Source: Celoporthe dispersa | Taxonomy: Eukaryota; Ascomycota; Sordariomycetes; Diaporthales; Cryphonectriaceae | Assembly (NCBI GenBank): GCA_016584495.1 | Contig: WAID01000001.1 | Span: forward strand, 1,798,001-1,862,000 | Length of the DNA stretch: 64,000 nucleotides | Reading direction: 5' to 3' | Shown here: positions 47,357-58,227 of the stretch, in pieces | Numbering within the stretch: position 1 is the stretch's first letter | Layout: the number at the start of each line of letters is the position of its first letter | Position numbers and translations under genes: made by a program | Notes under the pieces: model-generated | The model's input: only the letters and a program-made list of their open reading frames with translations | The model's database searches: none | Told to the model about the DNA's origin: nothing

Positions 47357-47828
47357 ACAGCGAGAGCAGCGGGCTGGGGATGCCAGCTTCCGCCCCAAGC
47401 CCGTCCTCCGCACGCCAACTTCTGCAAGCATGAAGCAGGGGCGCGGGCTGAAGAGGGTGAACACACACGAGGTGAACGTCCAAGGCGGTTTAGACATCTG
47501 CTTGAATGTCGAGGTCAGCGCCAAGGATCCCGCCGGCATCACGGTCCCGTACCGGCTCCTCGTGCCCAAATTGTGGTATGATGCTGCGGAAGGGCACGAT
47601 GTGGAAATGCCGGCGCGGAATGTCAGTGGCGTCAAGAGGCTGTTGGGTCTGGGCCGTGACAAGGGCCAATATGACGGTGGTGCGAAGGCAAAGGGTGCTG
47701 AGAGGGCGGCCGGGAGACAGCAGAGCTACGATCAGGGCCAGGGCCAGAGGCCGCCCGTGATGACGCCAAGGGCGAATGGAACGGGCGTAGCGAGGGAGAT
47801 TGACCCTGCACCCGGAACGGCCTTCTAG
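42321..47828 (+). CDS. Large PhoD-type metallophosphatase
   Basis: Fungal PhoD_2-type protein, about 1,700 residues. The first ~580 are disordered (Ser/Pro/Arg-rich with an Asp run at 43777-43828), then 'PGFFHRHDYKPGQGLYNPPK'. The conserved core has 'SWVYLADPSGADGNP', 'GYTFWRFSIEVEL', 'PFHVMLGNGDQLYCD', 'PMVNIYDDHDIIDGYGSYPH', 'FKYYMLFQHQS', 'LLVMLGVPIAYPRLVWLEN' and 'RVTILSGDVHLAAVGQFYS', the metal-binding Asp/His motifs of PhoD enzymes. The C-terminal ~400 residues are Arg/Ser-rich with a polyGln run. Introns: 44288-44574 (287 nt, unusually long) and 46059-46114 (56 nt). Frame breaks: -1 in G5 43606-43610, -1 in C4 43920-43923, -1 near 44625, +1 in A4 46238-46241, -1 in G3 46719-46721. Without these it would be wrongly split into four or five genes. 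Substrate and location are unknown. Confidence 0.87.
43777..43828 (+). repeat. GAC/GAT trinucleotide run coding poly-Asp
   Basis: About 16 consecutive Asp codons mixing GAC and GAT inside the disordered N-terminal half of the PhoD-type protein. Interruptions between GAC and GAT make it less slippage-prone than a pure repeat. Confidence 0.9.
47308..47361 (+). repeat. CAG/CAA trinucleotide run coding poly-Gln
   Basis: About 18 Gln codons, mixed CAG and CAA, in the C-terminal tail of the PhoD-type protein ('TVTGPAQQQ..'). Confidence 0.9.
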
Positions 47829-48985
47829 GACGCGGCGTAGGAAGTAAGGGGACAGGGTAATGAGGTGCCTGGATTTTTTTTTCTTTTTTTTCTTTCCCCT
47901 TTCAGGGACATGCGCAGGCAGGCGTGCGCATCTCTAATGACGGCGGACAGACAAGCAAGCAGCAGTATCATGGCAATGTGGTAATGATTTCCATACAATT
48001 TTCTTTCTTCTTCTTTTGACTCTCGTCCCCCTTCCCCCCACAGGGCAGGCGGGAAATACGAGGAAGAAAGAAGAAAAGGAGGGGGAGGGGGAGACGGACA
48101 GAGTCAACTTTACGACAGCACGAATATGATGCATTAATAGCCAGAACGACAGCGATGGGGGGGCCATGGAATACCTTTCCCCCCAAGTTTCTTCTTTAAT
48201 CCCGCCTGACTGCTGTTTTCATTCCCATTCCTCTTCTTCGACTTGTTTATCTTTTGCTGTGTGCGGGCCATTGAAAGTGTTGTGTAGATTCATCATCAGT
48301 GTGCATGGACATCCATCCTTAGGAAGAACACTGAAGAGACGGGATCTATAACAATCGCACCCTTGTGGATGTAAGGTATCATCTCGGATTGGAATGGTTT
48401 CATCACGGTATTGTTCCCTCCCAACAACCTAAGTCTCGCCCACCAAGGCCGGGCGCGTCATCATGTCCTTTGCAACTGACTGATGTGCCACCTACATAAA
48501 GACATCTATCAGTGTGTGTATGTCTAATGACATTTGTCAGTTTCAATGACCTAAGGCTAAGTTGGGATGGAAGGAGAAGACGACGACGTACCGTAAATAC
48601 TGATAAAATGCACGCCGACGTGTCTCGTCTCTCTTTCTTTCTTTTTTTTTCTTCTTCTTTTTCTTTCACTCTTAGGAGTCGGACAGCACGTCGGCCTCGT
48701 TTCAATCGATTGATCTTCCCCTCCCTCGTGGTATCTTCATAGCTTCCTCCAGGAGGCCATCGCCATGACAGCCCAGACTCGGACGAAGGGCAGTAGGCCA
48801 GAGTGTCCTAGGAACACCCGCAAGCCCATTGTATACATGCGCATACAGCGTCTCTTGACAACTGCAGCCCCTTATGCGCCCTATTCCGATCCAGATCCTC
48901 CCGCCTCTGAAGTTGGCCCAGCCTCACAGCCAACCGAGGACCATGAAGACCTCTCTGTCCCTCTCCTCCGTTGGCTTCTTCGTCT
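47829..48985. other. Intergenic between convergent PhoD-type and Y14 genes
   Basis: No gene supported. T-rich run 47872-47900 after the PhoD-type stop, purine tract 48055-48095, T/C tract 48628-48670. Confidence 0.55.
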
Positions 48986-49556
48986 TTAGTCGTCTCTCTC
49001 GCGGTCGCGCCTGTCACCGCCGGGACTCCTGCTCCTGCTGCGCTGCCGCCTTCCGCCGCCGCGGGCCCCACCACCACCACCACCACCACCACCGGCACCA
49101 GACCTACCCTTGCTGGGGGGCGGGCGCACGAAGGCGAAGTCGACGTGGATGGTCTGGTCGAGGAGCTTTGTGTCGTGGGCGCCGTCGATGGCGGCGCGGG
49201 CTTCCTGGAGGGTGGGGTATTCGATCAACGCGTAGCCCTGCGAGACGTCACCGCCGTCAGCAACACAGGTATAGAGCAGGGGAATGGGAAGGCAGGGTAG
49301 GCAAGTCAGTCCGTACCTTGACGTAGCCGCTCCGCCTGTCTAGGTTTAGGTGCAGGTTCTTGATCTCGCCGTACTCGCCAAACATGTCGTGGATGGTCTC
49401 CTCGTCGGCCTCCTCGTGCACGTTGGTGACGATGATGATCCAGCCCTCGATGGAGCGCACGGCTGTGGCCCGGCCGTGGGTCTGCATGTCGTCGACTTTT
49501 GCCTGGGCGGGGGCGGGCGAGACGGGCTCGTCGACGTCCATCTCTACGTCGGCCAT
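48986..49556 (-). CDS. RBM8A: Y14/RBM8A, exon-junction-complex RNA-binding protein
   Basis: 163 residues, two exons (49317-49556 and 48986-49237) with a 79 nt intron (GTACGG..TCGCAG) that keeps frame. The single RRM has RNP2 'WIIIVTNVH', the acidic helix 'EEADEETIHDMFGEYGEIK', and RNP1-like 'RSGYVKGYALIEY', all as in Y14, the Mago partner in the exon-junction complex. The acidic N-terminus and Arg/Ser-Gly C-terminus ('RRQRSRSRSPGGDRRDRERD') also fit. The Gly9 run from GGT repeats gives local low complexity. An intact gene with a clear ATG at 49554-49556. Confidence 0.93.
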
Positions 49557-50680
49557 GGTTGTACGTCGTGGTCGTTGTGGGTGTTGTGGAGAAGGTTTGT
49601 GGTGTGGTGGATGTCTGCTGGTCTCTGTATTTGAAGCTGCGAGAAGTGGGTTGTCGCTGCTGCTGATGGCAGCGGGCAGGGAAGGCTGAGGTGGGGCGGG
49701 GTGGGAGCTTGGGTTCCTTCTGCTTTGGGGTTGAGCTTTTCACCTTTTACGCTACAGTGGGTCTCACCCGCTCTTTCTGCACCCAAGCTCAGGCACCTCG
49801 AGCTTGAGTGAGAAATCGACAAGGCTCGTTGAAGAATTGTGCTTTTTTTCATGTGAGTAAGACTCTCTTGATCCTATTATCATATTCCTTTCTTTGCGGA
49901 TCTGTGTGGCCCTCCATGATGGCATGGTGACACAGGCCTCGGGCTATTCCTTCAAGGACAAGAAGACCGAGCTTCGTCAGCAGTGGTCGAGCACGAAATC
50001 CCGAGCGATTCTGGGGCGCGGCCAGACCATACGGACATCTCATTCGAGCTTGCCTTTGCTACAGCCTTCTCAGCCATGTCGAGGTCCTCTGCTGCCTGGT
50101 GCTCAGGCCGGTCCTCAAACACCTGGAACGGTTCCAGGGCTCTACGACGCAGTGGAGGCCGAAAGACCGGCTGCTCATTCCAGGTGGCAAGAGATACGAT
50201 GTAGGTTGATCTCGACAAACTCGGTCAAATCTCTAGTGAGAGGGAGGGAGGGAGGATCGACCAAGGCTGAGGCAAGTCTCGAGTGGGAACCGCAAGATCA
50301 CACATGTTCTCAGAATATCATTTCTGTACTTGAATTCAGCGAAGGCTGTGGTCGGTGTTTTCGGATCGTCCTGAGACCATCAGCTCTCTCCAAGTGGAGC
50401 CATCGAGAGGAACGCTCTCGCCTCGGGACCAGCATCGGACAAAGAACGGGGTTTTCAATTGTATAAGAATGGTGAATCTTCTTGTTGTAAGTTGAGCCTG
50501 GTGGCTATATATCTCTTATTGTACATGCTCAAGCAGCTCTCCTGGCCGCCGAGACAACTTTCAGTGTGTTGGCCAAAAAAAACCTTCAAGTAGTTGCTTG
50601 GCTGGCTGCGTCTCTCTCGTTCTTCCCTCTATATCACCACCCTTTCTTCTCCTATCAACCCAATTCACTATCAACACAAC
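49557..50680. other. Intergenic, divergent Y14 and monooxygenase promoters
   Basis: Upstream of both Y14 (minus) and the FAD monooxygenase (plus). Apart from the coding-like fragment at 49952-50218, I see no gene. A GGGA tandem run lies at 50240-50254. The region before 50681 is C/T-rich. Confidence 0.5.
49952..50218 (-). pseudogene. Coding-like orphan fragment, family unknown
   Basis: About 88 codons with good codon use and protein-like text ('YIVSLATWNEQPVFRPPLRR', 'FEDRPEHQAAEDLDMAEKAV', 'SVWSGRAPESLGISC') ending in a TGA. There is no ATG at its 5' end and the frame is closed just upstream. It may be the last exon or a stranded piece of a lost gene. I recognise no family and it could be chance. 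Confidence 0.3.
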
Positions 50681-51981
50681 ATGAGTGGTCTCAATGTCCT
50701 CATCATAGGTGCCGGCGTGTGCGGGCCAGCCCTAGCCACCCTGCTCCGGCGTTCAAACCCTCGTCACAAAATCACAGTCGTCGAGCGCTGGCCCAACCTC
50801 CGCGCGGCTGGACAGCAGATCGACCTGAGCGGGAACGGGCTCCGCATCCTGAAGAGGATGGGCCTCCTGGAGATTATAAAGTCCAAGTGCGTCGAGGAGA
50901 TGGGCCTCGAGTTCTTTGACTCCAAGGGGAACTCGGCTGGCCGTTTTGGTGTGACGCCTGCTGGCGAGTCCAAGCGCGGGCTGACGAACGAGTATGAGAT
51001 CATGCGTGGCGCTGTCGTGCAGGTCCTGTATGATGCGAGCTTGGAGCAGGACGCCAAGGCCAGGGGCGAGGGTGGTCTGACTTATGAGTTCGACAAGACG
51101 GTTAAGGACTTGGTCCAGGACGACGATGGGGTCGATGTAACATTCTCAGACGGGCAGGCGGGACGCTTCGATCTTGTCGTCGCCGCAGATGGGCTAGGAT
51201 CGCGGACTAGAAAGGCCGTCTTCGGGCAAGAGGCTAGCGACGCAGCCTTCAGCTCGATGGGCGTCCACGCCGCTTATTTCAGCCTACCACGCGTTGACGG
51301 CGAAGACCGTCTCGCCAGGGCCTACAGCGCGCCAGGCCGCAGGGGCGTCCTGACGAGGACGAGCGGCCGGCCCATCACGCAGGTGCTCCTGTTCACCATG
51401 AACGACGACACGGGCAGCCTGAAGGCATGCTACAAGCGGCCGATCGAGGAGCAGAAGCAGGCGTTCGCGGACAAGTTCAGAGGCGCGGGCTGGGAGACGG
51501 ACCGCCTCCCTGGCGGGGATGGCCACGTGCGACGACTTCTGGTATTCCGAGATCGCGCAGATCAAGACGGACAAGTTGTATGCCGGCCGGGTTGTGCTTC
51601 TCGGCGACGCGGGCTACTGTCCTTCTCCCTTTACGGGCATGGGCACCGAGTTGTGCCTGGTCGGGGCGTACGTGCTCGCCGGCGAGCTGGCAGGCCGGGG
51701 TGGTGGCAGCAGCAGCAAGGTCGTTGCAGGGGCGCTGCAGGCGTACCAGGAGAAGATGCGGGCTCCCATTCAAGACCTGCAGAGGCTTCCGGGGATGAGC
51801 ACCGGCCTCTTCTTCCCGTCGTCTAGAATCGGTGTCTGGATCCTGCGGAATCTGATCTGGGCTGCGTCCAAGATTGACCAGCTGCGGTATCGCGAGCCGC
51901 CCGCGGGAAAAAAAGACGGAGCTGGATGACACGCTCGGGTGGGATCTGCCTCGGTATCCTGAATTGAGATTGGACTCGTGA
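50681..51981 (+). CDS. FAD-dependent monooxygenase (group A, TetX/UbiH-like)
   Basis: Single-exon flavoprotein hydroxylase, 432 residues after two corrections. N-terminal Rossmann motif 'NVLIIGAGVCGPALATLLRR', then 'VVERWPNLRAAGQQIDL', the DG motif 'LVVAADGLGSRTRKAV' and the GD motif 'RVVLLGDAGYCPSPFTGMGT' that closes the FAD site. Frame breaks: one extra C at 51508-51510 (between 'WETDRL' and 'LAGMATCDDFWYSEIAQ') and one extra A in the A7 run 51908-51914. Fixing the second moves the end from 51929 to the TGA at 51979-51981 with a better tail ('KTELDDTLGWDLPRYPELRL'). Such enzymes hydroxylate aromatic or polyketide substrates. The isolated position gives no hint of the substrate. The start ATG at 50681 follows a pyrimidine-rich leader with CAACACAAC. 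Confidence 0.9.
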
Positions 51982-53345
51982 TGCAGGCAGGGCTGGGATG
52001 GGATATTGAACCGGCAGGGAGTGAACTTATGTTTGCTCGTTGACGATGGAAGAAGCTGTGTATGGATGTACTTTATGTAAAGCCCCCTCACCTATTACGC
52101 ATTATCTGATATAGAGAATGACTCAACATCCACTCATCTATAAGCTACCAGACTGCTAATGATTTGTATCTGGATATAAGAAGTCCTTGCTACAATTTAG
52201 AAGTTGAAGTAGTTTGCAATCCTTGGAGATTATATTTCATCATTTCCATGTTAAGTGTCTGGTATCAATGAGCTTACGAGTAAAGTTGTTTCCGGCTACC
52301 AAGTAAGGAGTAAAATCAGCTGAAAGGAAAGAGCCTAGGAGTTCAAGAAGCTTAAGAATTCAAATCAGAAAAACTAAGTAGGAGTGTATAAGCCTTGAAA
52401 AAGGAAACAGTTAATCATAGTAATTGTGATGCGAGTATTCACTAGCGGTGAGGCGATTGCAACGTCTGGAAGCAGGACCTGGACTGACGACTGACTGGCG
52501 GACGATCGATCTATGTACAGTGATCTCTCTGATAGTAATAAATGTGTGGTTTCCTTGAGTGTATAAAAGTACTCAAGTACCCTGCCGGAGTCCTTGTTCT
52601 GTCCTCCCTGGTGAAAAACCTCAGCCCTATATTATATAAGCACTGGTCACCGTCGGTTGGATCCACTTACAGCCAAAATAGGCTTGGGGGGGAGGGGGGC
52701 TTGGCACGAGTCTGGGAAGGATCCTGCCTGCCTCTCATCCTCCTTCGAGGTGACCAAATCACACGCACACCACACACGGCTATCGTTTTTCCTTCTTTTT
52801 GCCCCTCTCTCTCCAGTGAGCAGGCGAGCATACCGGGTCTAGAACATCATCTCATTGGTGTCGCATACTTATGGCGCTGTCATCTGTCTTGGTGGCATTT
52901 TTCTCTCCTTTCTTGCTGAGGCACCCTGTCGACTCGATTGGTTTCGCGTGCGCTCCCTACAGCCTCTCTTGGTTCAAGGTCCTCTGCGCTTCCTGTTTCA
53001 TCGTCTTCCTTGGTTCCGATTGATCGCAACGTCACTTGACACACCCTCAGTTATCCGACTACTTCTTTTCCTTCTTCTTTCCTTCTTCTCATCCTATTAC
53101 GATGAAGTCGTGCGCGCCTTGAAGATTGCACTGGGATTTAGCTAATTCACAATTCTTATCGCTGATGGCATGAGCACTGGCCGCTCATGCTCGCTTGGCG
53201 CAACCTGCAGCATCGCCTTGGAAGATCGGATGGGGTGTGAGAAGAGGTTGCACTGCACCAGAAGCATTCCTTCCTGGCGGTAGCAACTGGTGTCACATCC
53301 GGCTTGTTCGAGAAATACACAGAGACCACCAGAGGTGAGAACAGG
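51982..53345. other. Intergenic; AT-rich first half
   Basis: From about 52080 to 52600 the base composition is clearly AT-richer than the surroundings. No gene or repeat structure is seen there. The second half is pyrimidine-rich (52760-53100) and leads into the GH76 gene. Confidence 0.5.
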
Positions 53346-55235
53346 ATGTTGCTCTTCCGACTCGCAATCGAAGCGGCCCTGGTTTCCGCAGTGGCTGCTG
53401 GAGGATCCCACTTGAGCCCAGATGCGCAGCAGCAGCAGCAGCAGGTCCTGGCCAAGCATGATGATGGGCGCGCCGGTCCGTCTTCGATCCCTACGTCGAG
53501 CACATACCTCCTGGATAAGATCATAGAGGTTCTCGACACAATGCAGGACGACTACTTCCAGCCCTGGCTGGGAACATGGCCCACGGCCATCGACTGGACG
53601 GCTGCAGTTATGGGCACACACGTGTCTGGTGGTCTCAGCACCATCTCGCGAGCCCTCGACCTCCTCCCAGGCACGGACCGGTGGGCCGGCATGGGCAAGG
53701 AGAACACCGTCACTCTCTTCTTCTCCCAGGTCCTCGGCTTCTATTTCGGCCAAGATAGCTTCGCCATCCGGAACGAGGCCTACGACGATATCCTCTGGGT
53801 AGTCTTGGGCTGGCTCGAGACCATCCAGTTCATCAACCTCCACACCAGCGTCACCTCCAGGCAGACCCTCGACGCTGCGAGCGGGTTCCTGGGCCAGCAC
53901 GGCTTTGAGAAGTGGCACGGGAATATATGGATTCCCGCCTTCGCCCACCGCAGCCGGATCTTCTGGAACCTCGCCAAGGCAGGCTGGGACTCGGATCTCT
54001 GCGGTGGCGGCATGGTCTGGAACCCGAGGCTCGAGCCGTACAAGAACGCAATCACGAACCAGCTCTTCATCTCGGCATCGGCATCCATGCACCTCTACTT
54101 CCCGGGCGACGGCAATCACTCGCCGTTCTTTAGTGAGACGGACACCACCCATCCCGAATACCTCGTGCGACCCAGTGCGCAGGACGTATTCCAGCCTCAG
54201 GACCCCGCCTTTCTCCATTTCGCGAGAGAGGGCTACGCCTGGCTCCAATCCTCCGGCATGATGAACAGGAAAGGCCTGTACACAGACGGATTCCACATCT
54301 CGGGTTGGAGCGATCCCAGGAGCACCAACAAGAGGTGTGACGTTCGCAATGAGCAGGTGTACACCTACAACCAGGGGGTGATCCTGACAGGCCAGCTCAA
54401 CCTCTGGAAGATCACAGGTAACTACTCGTACGTGGAGGACGGGCACCAGCTCATCCGATCCGTCATCCAGGCCACGGGATGGCACCTGGGCGACCAGCAG
54501 CCCGTCGACCACGGCATCCCCCACGCCCACGGCCCGCACCGCTGGAGGGGCAGGAAGCTGCCCCGCTGGCACGGCATCGGCCGCGCAGGCGTCATAGAGG
54601 AGATGTGCGACAGCCACGGCGACTGCTCGCAAGACGCACAGACCTTCAAGGGCATCTTCTTCCACCACCTCACGACCTTCTGCGGCGCCTCCCTCTCCTG
54701 GTCTGAGTTCGTGGCGCCGCAGAGCGAGACCCCGCGCCACATCAGCACACACACGCGCGCGTGCCAGTCATATCTCCCCTGGCTCGAGCACAACAGGCAC
54801 GCCATGATGGAAACGCGCGACCGCTCAGGCAGGGTCGGCATGTGGTGGACCGCGGGCCTGCTGGGCCTAGACGACGAAATGCCGCCCGACGAGGACTTTG
54901 CCGACATGGTGAACCCCGACGCGGTGGACTATAGAAATGGCGGCGTGCCGGACGATCCCATGTGGAGGCGCACGCCCGTCAAGCCCCCGAGCGTGCCCAA
55001 GGTGCCCCTGCCCGGTGTCGAAAAGCATCATCGTCTCCTGGCCTCGCCGGAATCTCCGTGGGAGGATGGTAACGGCCGCGGCCACAAGCGGGATCTGAAC
55101 GACCGCGGACGCGGGCGGACCGTCGAGACGCAGGGTGGGGGATTAGCGCTGTTGAGGGCGTATTGGGAGATATCTGACGGGCCGGCCACGGCAAGGGCCC
55201 AACAAGGGGTGACGAATAAAGGCGATGAGCTTTGA
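53346..55235 (+). CDS. Secreted GH76-like protein (Dfg5/mannanase family)
   Basis: Single exon, 629 residues. The first ATG at 53346 starts a signal peptide ('MLLFRLAIEAALVSAVAAGG'); the frame is open slightly further up but without ATG. Family GH76 features: 'LGFYFGQDSFAIRNEAYDDI' with the paired catalytic Asp (residues about 147-148) followed by 'LWVVLGWLE', then 'AGWDSDLCGGGMVWNP' and 'YKNAITNQLFISASASMHL'. GH76 proteins act on alpha-1,6-mannan; in fungi the Dfg5/Dcw1 members cross-link GPI-mannoproteins into the cell wall. Here the C-terminus is long, hydrophilic and Arg-rich with no GPI signal, so a soluble secreted form is more likely. A CAG run codes Gln6 near the N-terminus. The frame is intact. 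Confidence 0.87.
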   Translation: MLLFRLAIEAALVSAVAAGGSHLSPDAQQQQQQVLAKHDDGRAGPSSIPTSSTYLLDKIIEVLDTMQDDYFQPWLGTWPTAIDWTAAVMGTHVSGGLSTISRALDLLPGTDRWAGMGKENTVTLFFSQVLGFYFGQDSFAIRNEAYDDILWVVLGWLETIQFINLHTSVTSRQTLDAASGFLGQHGFEKWHGNIWIPAFAHRSRIFWNLAKAGWDSDLCGGGMVWNPRLEPYKNAITNQLFISASASMHLYFPGDGNHSPFFSETDTTHPEYLVRPSAQDVFQPQDPAFLHFAREGYAWLQSSGMMNRKGLYTDGFHISGWSDPRSTNKRCDVRNEQVYTYNQGVILTGQLNLWKITGNYSYVEDGHQLIRSVIQATGWHLGDQQPVDHGIPHAHGPHRWRGRKLPRWHGIGRAGVIEEMCDSHGDCSQDAQTFKGIFFHHLTTFCGASLSWSEFVAPQSETPRHISTHTRACQSYLPWLEHNRHAMMETRDRSGRVGMWWTAGLLGLDDEMPPDEDFADMVNPDAVDYRNGGVPDDPMWRRTPVKPPSVPKVPLPGVEKHHRLLASPESPWEDGNGRGHKRDLNDRGRGRTVETQGGGLALLRAYWEISDGPATARAQQGVTNKGDEL

Positions 55236-55795
55236 TGTTTGGATTTTTAGACAACCGGACAGGCATCCACCAGACCAATTGAGCAAATTCCCGTTCCACC
55301 TGGGCCGCTCGCTCACATACCTACCTACCGAGACGTAATGAACCGAGTAGATTTCTAACAATGAAACATCTTACTTGCAATGAACTTGCTGAAAAGAAAC
55401 GAAAAATTCCAACCTTGAGTGACGAGTATCTCTTTGATGCCATGACGATTGCACTTGGGAATCATGATTAGTTCGCAGTAAATCTCAAAGAGGCATACAT
55501 ACATATAACGTTGAGACCGAAAAAAAGGCCCGCCCCACTCGCTGTTGCTGGTATTCACACACGCTCAAATGCCTCATTCCTTGCCCATGACTTGCTAATC
55601 CTATACGAGAAGTGTTGTCACGCCGCTCTTTCTTCGCCCCCCGCCCCCCCCCTCTCTCCTCTCGCTTCTCCTGCGATAGCGGACCTACTGACCGACTAGT
55701 CCCTATCCCACAACGTGATGCAATGAAGTTCCATCCGAGGGACGATCTCTCCCCTCTTTCGTCTGCTTGAACGAGACCCTTTGTGTAAGCTTCCT
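55236..55795. other. Intergenic between convergent GH76 and ERD2-type genes
   Basis: No gene seen. Includes a C-rich run at about 55638-55652. Confidence 0.55.
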
Positions 55796-57132
55796 CTAGT
55801 CCCTCCACTCATCACCACCCTTGACTCCGCTGGGCACGGCAGCAGCGGCGCTGCTTGAGCTGCCGCCCGCCTCGTCCTCGTCGTCATCATCTAGAGCCAT
55901 GGCCAGCTCGTCGGGGTCCCGCATCTTGGCATCCGGCGCGTCGACATCCGTAATACCGTGCTCCTCGTCCTCCTCGTCGTCCTCCATGAACGGCCTCCCC
56001 TCGCTGCCCAGCACACCTTCGTCCGCGCTCACCGAGATGCCCCTCTTGCCCCACGCGCCACGGCCCGCGTTGCCATTCCGCCCGCCTCGGCCGCCGCCCT
56101 GCGCAGGGCCGCCCTCCTCATCATCCTCAGCCCGGCCGCCCGCGGCGTCGCGGTCGACGTGGTTGCCGAAGATACGGCGCAGAAGCCAGCTCTTGCGCAT
56201 GTCGTCTGCATCGACAACGCCGCCGGAGCGGAGCTTGACGCGCTGGCGCGTGTAGTAGACCCAGGCGAAGTCGACGTAGAGGGCGGTCTGGAGGAGGCCG
56301 AAGATGACCTTGACGGGTTTTGGGTCCGAGTCGCTCATGTCGAGCTCGCGGACGAACCAGTTGAGGATGTAGAAGCCGCGGTACAGGCCCAGGGCGAGGA
56401 GGTAGTAGCTGTCGATGACGGTGGGCACGGTGGTCTGGCGGAGGAGGAGGAGCTGCGGGAGGACGCAGACGGACTCGAGGATGTAGGAGAGGTTCCAGAG
56501 CCACTGTGGAGAAGGAACAAAACATCAGCAAGAGGGCTGTTGTCTACTTTTATTGTTGTTTATGCCATGTGCAGCAGCAAAGACTCACCCAGAAGAAGCT
56601 CCACTCGTCCTTGTCCTGGAAGACCAGCATGGTGAAGGGCGAGAGGAGCAGCGAGCCGAAGAAGCACGCCGCGCCCAGCTTCCATGCCAGCTCCCGCTCC
56701 CTCGTCCGCGGGAACATCCACTGCATGACCGCGATGATGTAGAAGGACGAGAGGATGTAGAAGATCTTGAAGATGCGGTTGTACAGGTACTGGAACGCGC
56801 CGAAGAGGTCCGTGTAACGCGCCAGAAAGACGACGCAGTAGAGGACCTGCGTGATGAAGGAGACGCCTGGCAAAGATCATTCGCCGACGGGGGCGCATAT
56901 ATCAGCAACCCTACCACGACTTCCGAGGGTTGGGGACGGAGGAGATATAGGCTGTACATACCTTCTGCACTTCGGTTGCGATGTATGGAGAGTAGGAGGA
57001 TGATCTTGGAGCCCAGGTGGCAGAAGTCGCCCGCCAGGCGGAAGAGCTGTCCCGTGGTGGCCAGTCAGTCAGTCTCATTGCGCCCCGTCGTGAGTTCCTG
57101 GGGAGAAAGTTGCTCACATTCCACGCGCCCAT
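55796..57132 (-). CDS. ERD2: ERD2/KDEL-receptor family protein with an acidic tail
   Basis: Seven-helix Golgi membrane protein, 361 residues, four exons: 57118-57132 (15 nt, 'MGAWN'), 56962-57046, 56589-56866 and 55796-56503. Introns are 71, 95 and 85 nt, all in phase. Family signatures: 'LFRLAGDFCHLGSKIILL', 'NRSAEGVSFITQVLYCVVF' followed by 'ARYTDLF', 'LESVCVLPQLLLL', 'YLLALGLYRGFYILNWFVRE' and 'QTALYVDFAWVYY'. ERD2 retrieves escaped ER residents by their C-terminal HDEL/KDEL. The membrane core has normal length, but about 135 residues of Gly/Arg- then Asp/Glu-rich tail follow it, which classic ERD2 lacks. It may be the ERD2-like paralogue of moulds rather than the canonical receptor, and the symbol is given on that understanding. 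Confidence 0.85.
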
Positions 57133-57361
57133 CTCGACTTAGGTTTCTTGGGCCTCGACGGGCCAAATCACGGAGGAGAGGTCTTCGAGTGGTCGGGATG
57201 GAGATTCCTCCTGCCCTCGCGAAAGCAGGTACGTTTGGTAGTTGTCTGGCCCTCGGGGTCGGAAGACGGGCGCAGGAGAGGACGAAATCGCTGGTCGCTT
57301 TGACGCTTTTTGTGGAGGATAAATAACGAGGCCCGTGGCGCTTCTGGATCCAGCTGGAGAG

Positions 57362-57399
<38 letters not shown>

Positions 57400-58227
57400 T
57401 CGAGTCTTGTTGAAGCCTTGGGAGCTTGCGAGGCTAACTAGGCTGCCATAGATTGCCAGACAGATTTGATGATGGTGGAGGTCTCCTGGCGACGTACTAT
57501 GACTGTAGGTTACGTGGAGGTGGTGGGCCGGGGCGTATCAGCTGCGGGACTGGGAGGACGTCACGCAGGGACAGGGGGGGCCTGAGTTAGGGGGCCACTT
57601 GGGGGTCTAGTTTGACATTTAGCGAGGACCCGTGATGGCTTGGCGATGTCTGTACATGCTATGGAGTACTACTACATTATTAGCATGTAAGTGCTTTACT
57701 TTTCACACTGTCATTCATAGTAGGAAGCACTCTGAAAAGAATCGACAGGAATCCTTCTTTCTCAATGCTATTCATTCACCATTTTGATCTCCTCATGATG
57801 ATCAGAGACCACCCTGTCTACGAGGAAAAGGGAAGAAGAAAGAAAGAAAGAAGAAAAAAGCGGTGCTGATCACAAACTCCCAAGGCCAAACGCTTGCCAG
57901 ATGCCCGAAACTCCGTACCGTCCCGTTATGGAAATCAAGATGGGGGCTGTCACTTTCGTCGACCCTCCAAAGAAGCCCAATTTCCTCTCCTCTGAAAATG
58001 CATATGGTGCCGTAGAATTTTCCCTCCTCTCTTCCCAACCTTTGCGCCTGAATGAGTCTGCTACGCCGATGGAGCAGAGGGTGACGGTATATTGTGTCTT
58101 GCCCTCAAAAACAAGTACGAAAACTGCTGGAGGTGTCCCAGGTCCGATTTCACCTTTTGATGCCCGAACTGGGCACAAATAACCAGGATCTTGAGTGGTT
58201 TGTGGTTGTAGCTCCTGGATGCCATCG
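57133..58227. other. Intergenic, ERD2 promoter and LicD 3' side
   Basis: No gene. Contains a perfect GTC repeat at 57364-57399 and a GAAA-rich run at 57830-57858. Confidence 0.55.
57364..57399. repeat. (GTC)12 microsatellite
   Basis: Twelve GTC units about 230 bp upstream of the ERD2-family start codon, probably in the promoter or leader. Confidence 0.85.

Noticed and set aside
26359..51981. BBE oxidase, FAD monooxygenase and hydrolase as a biosynthetic cluster
   Set aside because: They are separated by many unrelated housekeeping genes, and no backbone synthase, transporter or cluster regulator is present.
53142..54752. 536-codon open frame on the minus strand
   Set aside because: Exact antisense of the GH76 gene. 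The plus frame has a signal peptide and family motifs; the minus frame is a codon-bias shadow.
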